A DNA stretch of 19,036 bases from JAZDLO01 sp043801935 (GCA_043801935.1 JAZDLO010000199.1:1-19036), one strand, 5' to 3'. Positions 6,632 through 14,613 are shown, counted from the stretch's first letter. Notes: generated from the letters alone by a model not told the origin. Numbers and translations are program-made.

Positions 6632-9328
6632 TCACGCCAGGCGCTCTACCTTTACCGCCGCGACGCCCTTCGCGTCGCCCTCCAACAGGCGCGTGACCGG
6701 CGCCTGAGGCGAGAACGCGGGTGCGAAGAGGACTCCTTCCGGCACCCGACCGGTTACCCACGCCGGCAGCTCGATCGCCGCCTGGCTACGGCTCACCACT
6801 TTCACCGCATCGCCAGTCTTGATCCGGAGACGCTCCGCGTCGCCCGGATTGATCTCCAGACGAGCCTCCTCGACCAGCTGGGTCAGGCCAGGCGAGCGTC
6901 GCGACCTGACTCCCGTTCCGTGGTGCTCGCGCACCGAACCGGTGAGCAACCCAAAGGGATAGTCTGCATCGGTGCCGGCGGCGGCGACAGCATGCTCGAC
7001 CGGTGCGAAGGCCCCCCTGCCCCCGCTGAACTCAGTAGCGTGCAGGATCGCGGTACCAGGGTGATCCACCCCAGGACACGGCCACTGCAGACCCTCTTCT
7101 TCCAGCCTGCTATAGGAGATGCCTTTGTAGGCCGGAACCACCTCGGCAATCTCCCGCATGACGTCCGCCGGCGTAGCGTAGCCCCAATCGCCGCCCAGCT
7201 TGTTGGCAAGCTCCTGGATGATCTTCCAGTCGGGGAGGCTCCCGCCCAGAGCGGGCACGGCGGGCCGCACCCTCTGCACGAAGCGCTCGCTGTTTGTGAA
7301 GGTCCCCTCGTCCTCGCTGGCGACGGCTGCCGGGAGCACTACGTCGGCGTAAGCTGCCGTGTCGCTAAGGAAACTCTCCTGGACCACCAGGAAGTCCATC
7401 CCTTCCAAGGCCTTCCGGACTCTGATCTCGTCGACGAGCGCAAGCGCCGGGTCGGCTCCAACAACGTAGAGGAAACCGACTTCCCCAGCTTCCACCGCAT
7501 CGAGTATCCGCGCTACCGACCTTCCGGCGGCGCCGGATACGCCGGCACCCCAGGCGGCTTCCGCCCTGGCAACGGCCGCAGCGTCCGTCAGTGCCGATCC
7601 CCCGGGCAGGCGGTCCGGGCGGACCCCCATGTCGCTGAGCCCCTGCGAATTGGCGCCGGAGCGCAGCGGATACAGACCGGTGCCCGGGCGCCCGATGTTG
7701 CCGGTGAGCAGAGCTAAGTCGGCGACGGCCCGGACGGCGGCAACGCCGTTGGGGCCTTGCACCAGACTGGGGCCGTAGAGGATGGCGGCGGCGCCGGCTT
7801 GGCCATAGGCCACGGCGGCCGCCCGCAGCAGCTCGGGGTCTACTCCGCACGCGGCGGCCTCAGCCGCGACGTCCACTCCCTCGAGCGAAGCCTGGAGACT
7901 GGCGAACCCCTCCGTGCGACTGCTGATGAATCCCTCATCCTGCAGGCCTAGATCGATGATGTACCGCAACATCCCGCGAAGGGCGGCGAGATCCGTGCCC
8001 GGCTTCACGGCCAGGTGCAGCTGCGCTCTACCCGCGAGCTCCGTCGTGCGCGGGTCGATGACGATCACGGTCTTGCCCTTGCGCAGAGCCTTGACGACGT
8101 CGAGCGCCAGTACGGGGTCGGACTCCGTGAGGTTGGCGCCCAAGACCACGATGACGTCGGCCTCGGCCAGATCTCTGCGGGAGTTCGTGGCCGCAGCCAA
8201 GCCGAACGCGGCCACCAGGGCTTCCTCGGAGGCAGCTTGCTCACCATGGTCGATCGAGTCGATGTTGTTCGACCCGAGAAGCGTACGCACCAGCTTCTGC
8301 AGCAGGTATGCGCCTTCGTTGGTGCAGTGCGTACCACAGACGGCGGCGACGGCCTGACCGCCCCGCTCCGCCCGGACGGCCGTGGCTTTCTCGACGACAC
8401 GCTGAAGAGCCTGCTCCCAGGAGGCCGCTTCCAGACGTCCCTCGGCGTTCCTCACCAGAGGCGTGGTGAGCCGGTCCGGGGCATTGGCATAGCCGATCCC
8501 AAAACGCCCCTTGACACATAGGTTGCCCGCGTTGAGGCCCTTCTGAAGCTCGGAAGCAACGCGGACTACCTTGCCACGGTAGCTGTGCAGCACCAGCCGG
8601 CACCCGTTGGCGCAGTACGAGCAGGTGGTCGGAGTCTTGTCCGTCTGCCACTCCCGCACCCCCTGAGGCGTCCGTTGGCCGGTGACCGATCCGACCGGGC
8701 ATGTGCTCACGCATTGCCCGCACGACACGCACCCCACCTCTTGCAGCGGCAGACGGTGGGGGGTATCGACCTCACTTTCATAACCCCGATTGAGATAGCC
8801 CCAGCACCCGATGGACATGACTTCGCGACAGATACGTACGCACCGTCCGCAGAGGATACAGCGGGCGCCGAAATGGGCCACGTTCGGATGCTGCCCCGGA
8901 TCGCCGGCCAGCGGGGCCCGCCAGCCCCACGGCACCATGTCGACCAGGTATTCATAGGCGTAGTCCTGGAGGCGGCAGTCACCCGCGGCTTCGCACACGG
9001 GGCAATCCAGCGGGTGGTTGGTCAGCAGCAGCTCCAGCACGAACTTGCGCAGCTTGAGGATCTTCTCGCTGTGGGTCTGGATGCTCATACCCTCGCGAAT
9101 CGCGGTCCCACAAGCGGCCATGGGTCCACGAGCCCCCTCCACCTCCACCAGGCACAAGCGGCAGGCTCCGTAGGGCTCCAGACGGGGATCATGGCACAGC
9201 GTGGGGATGTCGACGCCTGCTTCGCGCGCCACCTCCAAGATCGTCTTGCCAGGAAGCGCCTGGATCTCCCGCCCGTTAAGGCTGAGAGTCACCTGTTGCA
9301 CTCCAGTCGTCTCGGCGGCGACGGGCAT
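6632..9328 (-). CDS. NuoG/FdhA-like molybdopterin oxidoreductase-family FeS protein lacking the Cys/Sec ligand
   Basis: Predicted 898-residue protein of the formate dehydrogenase alpha/NuoG family. Domains in order: a plant-type [2Fe-2S] ferredoxin (Cys45, 56, 59, 73); a His-Cys3 [4Fe-4S] segment (His105, Cys109, 112, 118); a two-cluster ferredoxin domain (Cys157/160/163/167 and Cys200/203/206/210); the [4Fe-4S] motif of the molybdopterin domain (Cys236, 239, 243, 271); then the catalytic-type domain and a C-terminal dinucleotide-binding domain to about residue 890. Where formate dehydrogenases have NNVD followed by the Cys/Sec-His active site, this protein has NNIDSIDHGEQAA, with no Cys, Sec or in-frame TGA. 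It may therefore be an electron-transfer subunit, or bind a cofactor without a protein thiolate. The ATG at 9328 is preferred over the GTG at 9331 because of spacing to GAGGAGGT. It lies 18 bases downstream of nfnB. Soluble: no signal peptide or membrane segments seen. Confidence 0.88.
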   Translation of the reverse strand: MPVAAETTGVQQVTLSLNGREIQALPGKTILEVAREAGVDIPTLCHDPRLEPYGACRLCLVEVEGARGPMAACGTAIREGMSIQTHSEKILKLRKFVLELLLTNHPLDCPVCEAAGDCRLQDYAYEYLVDMVPWGWRAPLAGDPGQHPNVAHFGARCILCGRCVRICREVMSIGCWGYLNRGYESEVDTPHRLPLQEVGCVSCGQCVSTCPVGSVTGQRTPQGVREWQTDKTPTTCSYCANGCRLVLHSYRGKVVRVASELQKGLNAGNLCVKGRFGIGYANAPDRLTTPLVRNAEGRLEAASWEQALQRVVEKATAVRAERGGQAVAAVCGTHCTNEGAYLLQKLVRTLLGSNNIDSIDHGEQAASEEALVAAFGLAAATNSRRDLAEADVIVVLGANLTESDPVLALDVVKALRKGKTVIVIDPRTTELAGRAQLHLAVKPGTDLAALRGMLRYIIDLGLQDEGFISSRTEGFASLQASLEGVDVAAEAAACGVDPELLRAAAVAYGQAGAAAILYGPSLVQGPNGVAAVRAVADLALLTGNIGRPGTGLYPLRSGANSQGLSDMGVRPDRLPGGSALTDAAAVARAEAAWGAGVSGAAGRSVARILDAVEAGEVGFLYVVGADPALALVDEIRVRKALEGMDFLVVQESFLSDTAAYADVVLPAAVASEDEGTFTNSERFVQRVRPAVPALGGSLPDWKIIQELANKLGGDWGYATPADVMREIAEVVPAYKGISYSRLEEEGLQWPCPGVDHPGTAILHATEFSGGRGAFAPVEHAVAAAGTDADYPFGLLTGSVREHHGTGVRSRRSPGLTQLVEEARLEINPGDAERLRIKTGDAVKVVSRSQAAIELPAWVTGRVPEGVLFAPAFSPQAPVTRLLEGDAKGVAAVKVERLA

Positions 9329-9346
9329 CACGACCTCCTCACGGCT

Positions 9347-10768
9347 TCACCAGCCCCAGGTAAGGTAATCCTGAATCGAATCCGCGGCTATTCTACCGGC
9401 ACCCATGGCCAGTATAACAGTGGCGGAACCGGTCACGATGTCACCCCCGGCCCACACACCTTTCTTGGTGGTCTTGCCGGTATTTTCGTCGACCTTCACG
9501 TAACCCCACTTGTTCAGCTCCAGCCCGGGTGTCGATCTGGTCAGCAAAGGGTTGGCCCCGGTGCCCACAGCGACGATGACCAGATCGCACTCCAACTCGA
9601 ACGTGGAATCCTCTATCGGGACCGGACGGCACCGCCCCGATGCGTCGGGTTCGCCCAGGCACATCCGCATGCATTCCATGCCGACGACGCGTCCCTGCTC
9701 GTTTCCGATGAATCTAGTCGGTGCCGCGAGAAAGTAGAATTCGACCCCTTCTTCTTCGGCGTGATGCACCTCTTCGGTCCTGGCCGGCACCTCCGCTCTC
9801 GAGCGCCGATAGACGATCCGGGAACTGTCCGCCCCCAGACGCAAAGCAGTCCGGGCGGAGTCCATCGCCACGTTGCCGGCACCGAGCGTGACGACGTTCT
9901 TGCCCCGGATAATGGGGGTGTCATATTCAGGGAAACGATAGGCTTTCATCAGATTGGCCCGGGTCAGGTATTCATTCGCGGAATAGATACCGATGAGGTT
10001 CTTGCCCGGCACGTCTAGAAAAGTGGGCAGACCCGCTCCGACGCCGATGAACACCGCCTGATACCCTTCCTCGAAGAGTTCGTCTATCGTCGTGGTGCTT
10101 CCGACGACCTGGTTACACTCCACTCTTGCACCCAACCGCTCGAGGAAATTGACTTCCTGGGCGACGATGGCCTTGGGCAATCGGAATTCGGGGATACCGT
10201 AGATAAGGACGCCGCCCGGCTTGTGGAAGGCCTCGAATATCGTCACCTCGTGACCTTTGACGATCAGGTCACCGGCTACCGTCAACCCGGCCGGTCCAGA
10301 ACCCACGACTGCGACTTTCTTTCCGGTGGCCGGGGCCGTGGGCGGCAAAGCACCGCTGCCGTGCTCTCTCTCATAATCGGCAGCGAACCGTTCCAGGTTG
10401 CCGATCGCGACCGGGTCTCCCTTCTTTCCTAGGACACATCTCGTTTCACATTGTATTTCCTGGGGACAAACCCGTCCGCAGACAGCGGGCAGACTGTTCT
10501 TGCTCCAAAGGTTCCTGATCGCTTCGGTGAACTCCCCTTCCTTGATGAGGCGGATGAATCCCGGGATATCCACCTCAACCGGGCAACCCGCGACACAGGG
10601 GGAGTTCTTGCACTGCAGACATCTTTCCGCCTCTTTGATGGCCGTCTCCGCGGTGTAACCAAGAGGTACCTCATCGAAGTTCTTTGCCCTCACTTCTGGA
10701 TCTTGTTGCGGCATCGGCTGCCGAGGGATCCGCTCCGCTTTTGGTTTGACCGCCGCTTCTTCCGTCAT
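9347..10768 (-). CDS. nfnB: NfnB-type (GltD/SudA family) FAD/NAD(P)-binding FeS oxidoreductase subunit
   Basis: Predicted 473-residue large subunit of a flavin-based transhydrogenase. In NfnAB, NADPH is oxidised at this subunit and electrons are split between ferredoxin and NAD+. The N-terminal FeS domain has Cys50/53/58/62 and Cys97/101/107/111, plus Glu104 in CPQEIQCE; a Glu at this place is an unusual cluster ligand in the T. maritima enzyme. The FAD-binding GSGPAGL is at 156-162 and the NADP-binding GAGNVAMDSA at 296-305, followed by RRSR (321-324), which suits the NADP phosphate. The length is close to known NfnB. The ATG at 10768 with AAGGA is chosen over a TTG six codons upstream. It pairs with nfnA upstream, 96 bases away. 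Alternatives are sulfide dehydrogenase SudA or stand-alone glutamate synthase beta-like protein; the adjacent NfnA/SudB gene favours Nfn/Sud, and no glutamate synthase large subunit is present. Confidence 0.85.
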   Translation of the reverse strand: MTEEAAVKPKAERIPRQPMPQQDPEVRAKNFDEVPLGYTAETAIKEAERCLQCKNSPCVAGCPVEVDIPGFIRLIKEGEFTEAIRNLWSKNSLPAVCGRVCPQEIQCETRCVLGKKGDPVAIGNLERFAADYEREHGSGALPPTAPATGKKVAVVGSGPAGLTVAGDLIVKGHEVTIFEAFHKPGGVLIYGIPEFRLPKAIVAQEVNFLERLGARVECNQVVGSTTTIDELFEEGYQAVFIGVGAGLPTFLDVPGKNLIGIYSANEYLTRANLMKAYRFPEYDTPIIRGKNVVTLGAGNVAMDSARTALRLGADSSRIVYRRSRAEVPARTEEVHHAEEEGVEFYFLAAPTRFIGNEQGRVVGMECMRMCLGEPDASGRCRPVPIEDSTFELECDLVIVAVGTGANPLLTRSTPGLELNKWGYVKVDENTGKTTKKGVWAGGDIVTGSATVILAMGAGRIAADSIQDYLTWGW

Positions 10769-10831
10769 TTCATCCTTCCCAAGCAAGTCTGCGATGACTC
10801 CATCTGACCTGTAAACAAAGCTCTAAGCATA

Positions 10832-10854
10832 AGCGCCGCTGCGTTCTTGGCGCT
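10832..10854. other. Weak inverted repeat in the nfnA-nfnB gap
   Basis: AGCGCC (10832-10837) and GGCGCT (10849-10854) enclose 11 bases in the 96-base gap between nfnA and nfnB. In the minus-strand transcript the stem is followed by UUAUGCUU. It could be an RNA-processing or attenuating hairpin between the two subunits, or chance; the stem is short. Confidence 0.25.
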
Positions 10855-10864
10855 CCATCAGGGT

Positions 10865-11695
10865 TCACGAGTGCGAAACGCAGAAATCACCATAGCAGTG
10901 TTCTTCATCTTCATGGTAGGCCCGAAGGCGAAGCGTCAACTCATCATAATCTACCTGATGCCCGTCGAATTCGGGACCATCCACGCAGGCGAATTTCGTC
11001 TCTCCGCCGACGGTGACCCGACAGCCGCCGCACATACCGGTCCCGTCGACCATGATCGGATTTAGACTGACCAGCGTCCGCACACCATATTCCTTCGTCA
11101 GCTTCGATACCGCCTTCATCATGGGAACAGGTCCGATGGCCACAACGAGCTTGATATCCTCCGTCTTCAGGATCCGCTCCAGCACTTCCGTCACAAAGCC
11201 GTGATGGCCGTACGAGCCGTCGTCCGTGCAGACATTGAGCTCGTGTGAGGCGGCCCTCATCTGATCTTCGAGAATGAGAAGATCCTTGGTGCGGGCACCG
11301 ATGACACCGATGACATGGTTGCCGATCTCCTTCAGACCCCGGGTGATCGGGTACATCACCGCGACTCCGGTCCCGCCGCCCACGCAGACGACCTTTCCGA
11401 CCTTTTCAAGATGGGTCGGCTTGCCCAAAGGCCCGATGACGTCTTGATAGCCGTCACCGACTTGCAGGGTCTTGAACAAGGCCGTAGATTTGCCGACCAC
11501 CTGGTAGACGACTGTGATCGTCCCTCTTTCGGGGTCCGCATCCGCCATCGTCAAAGGGATGCGTTCGCCGGTCTCGTTCGCCTTGAGAATGACGAACTGG
11601 CCCGGTTTCGCCTTACGCGCGATAGAAGGCGCTTCGATCTCATTGAGGATCACAGTGCCCCCAGACATCTCATCACGCTTGACAATTGTAAACAC
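10865..11695 (-). CDS. nfnA: NfnA-type (SudB / PyrK-like) FAD, NAD-binding [2Fe-2S] subunit
   Basis: Predicted 276-residue small subunit of the Nfn/Sud complex, of the ferredoxin-NADP reductase superfamily. A beta-barrel FAD domain contains RIPLTMAD (45-52), then the nucleotide-binding GGGTGVAVMYP (106-116). The C-terminal [2Fe-2S] site has Cys222, Cys225 and Cys237, with Asp217 placed five residues before the first Cys as in the T. maritima protein, where this Asp is a cluster ligand. The last 20 residues add two further cysteines (HCYGDFC) that I cannot assign. The start is ambiguous: the frame is open to a GTG at 11710, but the GTG at 11695 lies five bases after GGAGG and fits the family N-terminus. 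It is 41 bases downstream of lipA and 96 upstream of nfnB. PyrK of dihydroorotate dehydrogenase is an alternative, but no pyrD is adjacent. Confidence 0.85.
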   Translation of the reverse strand: MFTIVKRDEMSGGTVILNEIEAPSIARKAKPGQFVILKANETGERIPLTMADADPERGTITVVYQVVGKSTALFKTLQVGDGYQDVIGPLGKPTHLEKVGKVVCVGGGTGVAVMYPITRGLKEIGNHVIGVIGARTKDLLILEDQMRAASHELNVCTDDGSYGHHGFVTEVLERILKTEDIKLVVAIGPVPMMKAVSKLTKEYGVRTLVSLNPIMVDGTGMCGGCRVTVGGETKFACVDGPEFDGHQVDYDELTLRLRAYHEDEEHCYGDFCVSHS

Positions 11696-11736
11696 ACGCA
11701 CCTCCCACACCTATGATTTCGCTTCTTGTCGAACTC

Positions 11737-12717
11737 TTATGACGTTTGCGTTCTCCGCTGTGAGGATCGACCGTTCTCTCTCCCACCCCGTATCGTCGCC
11801 TGGGCGAAGCTCTCGCCGGCCTGGAAAGAACTGCGCACGAACGGGGCCGCGTGAACCTGCAGGCCGAGAGCTTCGCCAAACTCGCGATACGTGGCAAAGA
11901 CTCCCGGGCGCACGTATTCGGTCACCGGAAGGTGCCGGCCCGACGGCCGCAGATACTGCCCGATGGTGACCATGTCGACCCCGCACTCGGCCACTTCTTC
12001 GAGCAAGGCCTTCACTTCTTCCTCGCGCTCTCCCAGTCCCACCATCCAGCCGGTCTTGACCAGGCTCCGCCCCCGCTCGGCGGCGCGAGCCAAGACCGCC
12101 AAGGAGCGCTCGTACGCTGCCTGCGGCCGCACTGCGGCGTACAGGCGGGGAACGGTCTCAACATTGTGGTTGAAGACTTCGGGAGCCTCGCCCAACACCA
12201 GATCGAGATGTTCCATTCTACCGGCAAAGTCGGGTACGAGCACCTCTACCGTCACGCCCGGCGCCCGTGAGCGGATGGCGCGTACGGTGGCAACGTAGTG
12301 CCCAGCGCCGCCGTCGGCCAGATCATCGCGGGTGACGGAGGTCACCACTACGTGGCGGAGCTCCAGACCAGCCACGGCATCCGCTACATTCTGGGGCTCA
12401 TCAACGTCCAGCCCGGCCGGGCGGCCGGAGGTGACGCCGCAGAACCCGCAATCCCGGGTACACACGTCGCCCATGATGAGGAACGTCGCCGTACCTCGGG
12501 CAAAGCACTCACCAAGATTCGGGCAAAGGGCGCTCTCGCATACGGTGTGCAGGCGCCTGTCGCGCAGCAGGGTCTCCATCTTCCGGAGGGCTGCCGATTC
12601 CGGCAGCGGCTTTTTGAGCCATTCCGGCTTCCTGCCCGGCCCATCCGCGCCCTCGGCCATGCCCGAGTCGTGTCCGCCACCGCCGGCTTCGCTCGCTACG
12701 TTCACGCGCCGGGCCAT
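11737..12717 (-). CDS. lipA: Lipoyl synthase
   Basis: Predicted 326-residue radical SAM enzyme that inserts two sulfurs into protein-bound octanoyl groups. The auxiliary-cluster motif C-x4-C-x5-C is at Cys60, Cys65 and Cys71 (CESALCPNLGEC). The radical SAM motif CxxxCxxC is at Cys86, Cys90 and Cys93 (CTRDCGFC). The C-terminal RSSY-type motif, whose serine binds the auxiliary cluster, appears as RSSF (295-298), so the serine is kept but Tyr is Phe. The frame is open far upstream, but that region has no LipA similarity; the ATG at 12717 follows GGGGGAGG. No lipB or lipoyl-dependent enzyme lies in the window; the neighbours are larC and nfnA. The enzyme call is secure from the paired cysteine motifs. 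Confidence 0.95.
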   Translation of the reverse strand: MARRVNVASEAGGGGHDSGMAEGADGPGRKPEWLKKPLPESAALRKMETLLRDRRLHTVCESALCPNLGECFARGTATFLIMGDVCTRDCGFCGVTSGRPAGLDVDEPQNVADAVAGLELRHVVVTSVTRDDLADGGAGHYVATVRAIRSRAPGVTVEVLVPDFAGRMEHLDLVLGEAPEVFNHNVETVPRLYAAVRPQAAYERSLAVLARAAERGRSLVKTGWMVGLGEREEEVKALLEEVAECGVDMVTIGQYLRPSGRHLPVTEYVRPGVFATYREFGEALGLQVHAAPFVRSSFQAGESFAQATIRGGRENGRSSQRRTQTS

Positions 12718-12724
12718 AGACCTC

Positions 12725-12740
12725 CCCCATCGAGATGGGG
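12725..12740 (-). promoter_or_regulatory. Hairpin next to the lipA ribosome binding site
   Basis: In the transcript CCCCAU and AUGGGG pair around a CUCG tetraloop immediately before GGAGGUCUAUG. The 3' arm abuts the purine-rich ribosome site of lipA, so folding could limit initiation. It is a six-pair stem with no further support. Confidence 0.3.
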
Positions 12741-12830
12741 TCGGAAGGTGACCGTGTGGACGGCCCGCGCCTGGGCTGTGTCGTTGGGATGCGGCATCGC
12801 GATCCGTTCCGGTCGGCGGCAAAGACCGGC

Positions 12831-14105
12831 CTATGGTAACAGATGCTCCGGCGCCAACAGGTCCCAGGCGGCCCCTGCAGCCTGCTGCATCACGTCTTTC
12901 AAGGGGATTCCCGTGGCGGCCGCGACAGCAGCAGCATCCTCGTACTCCGGCGCCACGCTCACCAGCCGGTCTCGCCACCGACCCCATTTCACCCGGATGT
13001 CGCTTCCGAACGCCTGGACACTCACCATTCCCCGCGCAGCCAGCCAGCGGGGCACCGCGTGCCGCCGCACCCCGAGAGTGCCTGTCTGCACAAAGATGGT
13101 CTCCACCGCGGCCTGTTCGTGCTGCGGAGACACGAGGACATGAAGCACGATGCCGGGGCGGTCCTTCTTCATGCCGGCCGCCACTGTCCAGACGTCCAGC
13201 GCACCCGCGCCGCGCAGAAGTCGGCAGGTGTGCCCGATCACCTCCGGCGAGACGTCGTCCAGGTTGGACTCCAACTCGATGACCGTGTCACGGTCCTCCC
13301 CAGTCTCTTCGGAGCCCGTACCCGTGAGCGCCTGCCCAAGTATCGCCCGCAAGATGTTAGGGCCATGGTCGAGCCTAAGGTTGCCGGCGCCGTAACCGAC
13401 GCGCTTCGCCCACATGTGCGGCAGAGGCCCAGGCTCGGCGCGCAACTCGCCTACCAGGAGCGCCCCCGTCGGAGTGGTCAACTCCCGGGCCTCCGGACCC
13501 CCGATGATGGGATATCCCTCCAGTAGCCGGACGGTGGCCGGCGCGGGCACCCCCACGCGGCCATGCGCGATCTCGACCGTCCCCCCTCCTACCGGGATTG
13601 GCCCCACCACCACCTTTTCGACCCCCAGGGCCTCGATCAAGGCGAACGTCCCCACCACGTCCACCAGGGTATCGACGGCTCCCACTTCGTGGAAATGGAT
13701 CTCGTCGACCCCACACCCGTGGACAGCGGCTTCCACGGCAGCCAGACGACGAAGGGCTTCTGTAGCGCGGGTTCGCACCCGACGCGACAGCGGTGCGCTC
13801 TCCAAGATGCGCTCCATATCCGCCAAGTGCCGTAGCGGGGGGGCGCCCTCGTCGTGGACCCGTATCCGCGTACACGAGATCCCCCGTTCCACGTCGCGCG
13901 CGACTTCTACCACGGTTGCGCCGAGGCTCATAGCATCCACTGTTCGACGCAGCTCCGCTTCCAGACGACCGTCGTCTCGATCCGCATCCAACAGAGACGC
14001 CAGGAGCATGTCCCCGGATATGCCCGTCCACGGATCGAGATAGAGCACGTTGCCGGTCGGCACCTCCTGAGTCATCCCCTCTTGCGTCATCGCTTCTTGA
14101 GTCAT
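12831..14105 (-). CDS. larC: LarC, nickel insertion protein for the nickel-pincer cofactor
   Basis: Predicted 424-residue protein of the LarC/TIGR00299 family. It inserts nickel, in a CTP-dependent reaction, into pyridinium-3,5-bisthiocarboxylate mononucleotide to finish the cofactor of lactate racemase LarA and relatives. It begins with the family signature LYLDPWTGISGDM (21-33). It also has the His-rich EIHFHEVGAVDT, and in the C-terminal half LESNLDDVSPE and VAAGMKKDRPG. The gene is one uninterrupted frame, unlike the L. plantarum gene, where LarC1 and LarC2 are joined by a programmed frameshift. The start is uncertain: three tandem MTQE units give ATGs at 14105, 14090 and 14075, and a GTG at 14135 follows GGGAGG. 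No larA, larB or larE is in the window. It is divergent from the XRE regulator and 113 bases upstream of lipA. Confidence 0.92.
   Translation of the reverse strand: MTQEAMTQEGMTQEVPTGNVLYLDPWTGISGDMLLASLLDADRDDGRLEAELRRTVDAMSLGATVVEVARDVERGISCTRIRVHDEGAPPLRHLADMERILESAPLSRRVRTRATEALRRLAAVEAAVHGCGVDEIHFHEVGAVDTLVDVVGTFALIEALGVEKVVVGPIPVGGGTVEIAHGRVGVPAPATVRLLEGYPIIGGPEARELTTPTGALLVGELRAEPGPLPHMWAKRVGYGAGNLRLDHGPNILRAILGQALTGTGSEETGEDRDTVIELESNLDDVSPEVIGHTCRLLRGAGALDVWTVAAGMKKDRPGIVLHVLVSPQHEQAAVETIFVQTGTLGVRRHAVPRWLAARGMVSVQAFGSDIRVKWGRWRDRLVSVAPEYEDAAAVAAATGIPLKDVMQQAAGAAWDLLAPEHLLP
14061..14105 (-). repeat. Three 15-bp tandem units at the larC start
   Basis: Three imperfect 15-base units, each beginning with ATGAC and containing CAAGAAG, CAAGAGGGG or CAGGAGGTG, encode three MTQE blocks at the predicted N-terminus of LarC. 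Each offers an ATG, and each unit is purine-rich like a ribosome site, though the spacing to the next ATG is tight. They probably arose by slippage; they precede the conserved domain. Confidence 0.75.
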
Positions 14106-14167
14106 CGCCTTCACATCGTCATGCGGGTGGCTCACCGCGCCGCTCCCTCCCGTCGCAGTCCTCACGG

Positions 14168-14196
14168 TTGCATTCTCGCATGCCACCCCATACACT
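14168..14196 (+). promoter_or_regulatory. Putative promoter of the XRE regulator gene
   Basis: TTGCAT (14168-14173) and TACACT (14191-14196) are spaced by 17 bases, about 40 bases before the GTG start. The same TTGCAT -35 appears before tRNA-Asn. It lies in the 130-base region shared with the divergent larC gene; I find no clear operator. Confidence 0.5.
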
Positions 14197-14235
14197 GCAG
14201 GGCGTACGGCCCAGCTCGAGACCTGGTGCGAAACA

Positions 14236-14613
14236 GTGACGCAAAGGCGCCTCGCCGACTACATAGGGCTCACGGTTCGCCGTCTACGGTCGGACCGCGA
14301 GTTCACCCTGCAGGCCCTGGCTGATGAGTCCGGGGTCTCGAAGAGTTATCTGGGCGATATCGAGAAGGGCCGCAAGAACCCCACCACCGACGTCATCGAG
14401 GCCATCGCCGAAGCTCTGGGCGTACCGCCCCGCGAACTTCTCTACCACGCCGCCTTGGACGAGGAGGACCCCTTCCTCGAACCAGACCAACTCACTCTGG
14501 AAGACGTGGCCGAGGAAGACGCCGAGACAAGAGAGTTGACTCACCTGGCCAGACGCATCAGGCCCGCAGATCGCCGCTTTCTTCTTGACTTGGCCCGCAG
14601 GCTGTCCCGCTAG
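14236..14613 (+). CDS. XRE-family helix-turn-helix regulator
   Basis: A 125-residue protein with an N-terminal Cro/CI-type helix-turn-helix (about residues 8-70). The HTH core includes FTLQALADESGVSKSYLGDIE, followed by the KGRKNPTTDVIEAIAEALGV pattern typical of XRE regulators. The C-terminal part (from about 75) is acidic and then basic (LARRIRPADRRFLLDLARRL), without a recognised ligand or protease domain. The GTG start at 14236 has a weak ribosome site. It is transcribed away from larC and towards the metallopeptidase gene, whose stop overlaps its own. Target genes are unknown; the divergent position makes larC a natural candidate. Confidence 0.88.
   Translation: MTQRRLADYIGLTVRRLRSDREFTLQALADESGVSKSYLGDIEKGRKNPTTDVIEAIAEALGVPPRELLYHAALDEEDPFLEPDQLTLEDVAEEDAETRELTHLARRIRPADRRFLLDLARRLSR

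Noticed and set aside
6632..9328. Possible selenoprotein formate dehydrogenase
   Set aside because: There is no in-frame TGA in the gene and the active-site region has no Cys/Sec.
8585..10018. 477-residue open frame on the plus strand
   Set aside because: It is antisense to the FdhA-like gene and nfnB, lacks family motifs and has low-complexity composition.
12809..12829. CCGGTC/GACCGG inverted repeat after larC as terminator
   Set aside because: The stem has six pairs with a nine-base loop and is not followed by a U tract; too weak to call, and lipA may be read through.
13375..14031. 218-residue Gly/Arg-rich frame on the minus strand
   Set aside because: It is a frame-shifted shadow inside larC and has no recognisable motif.
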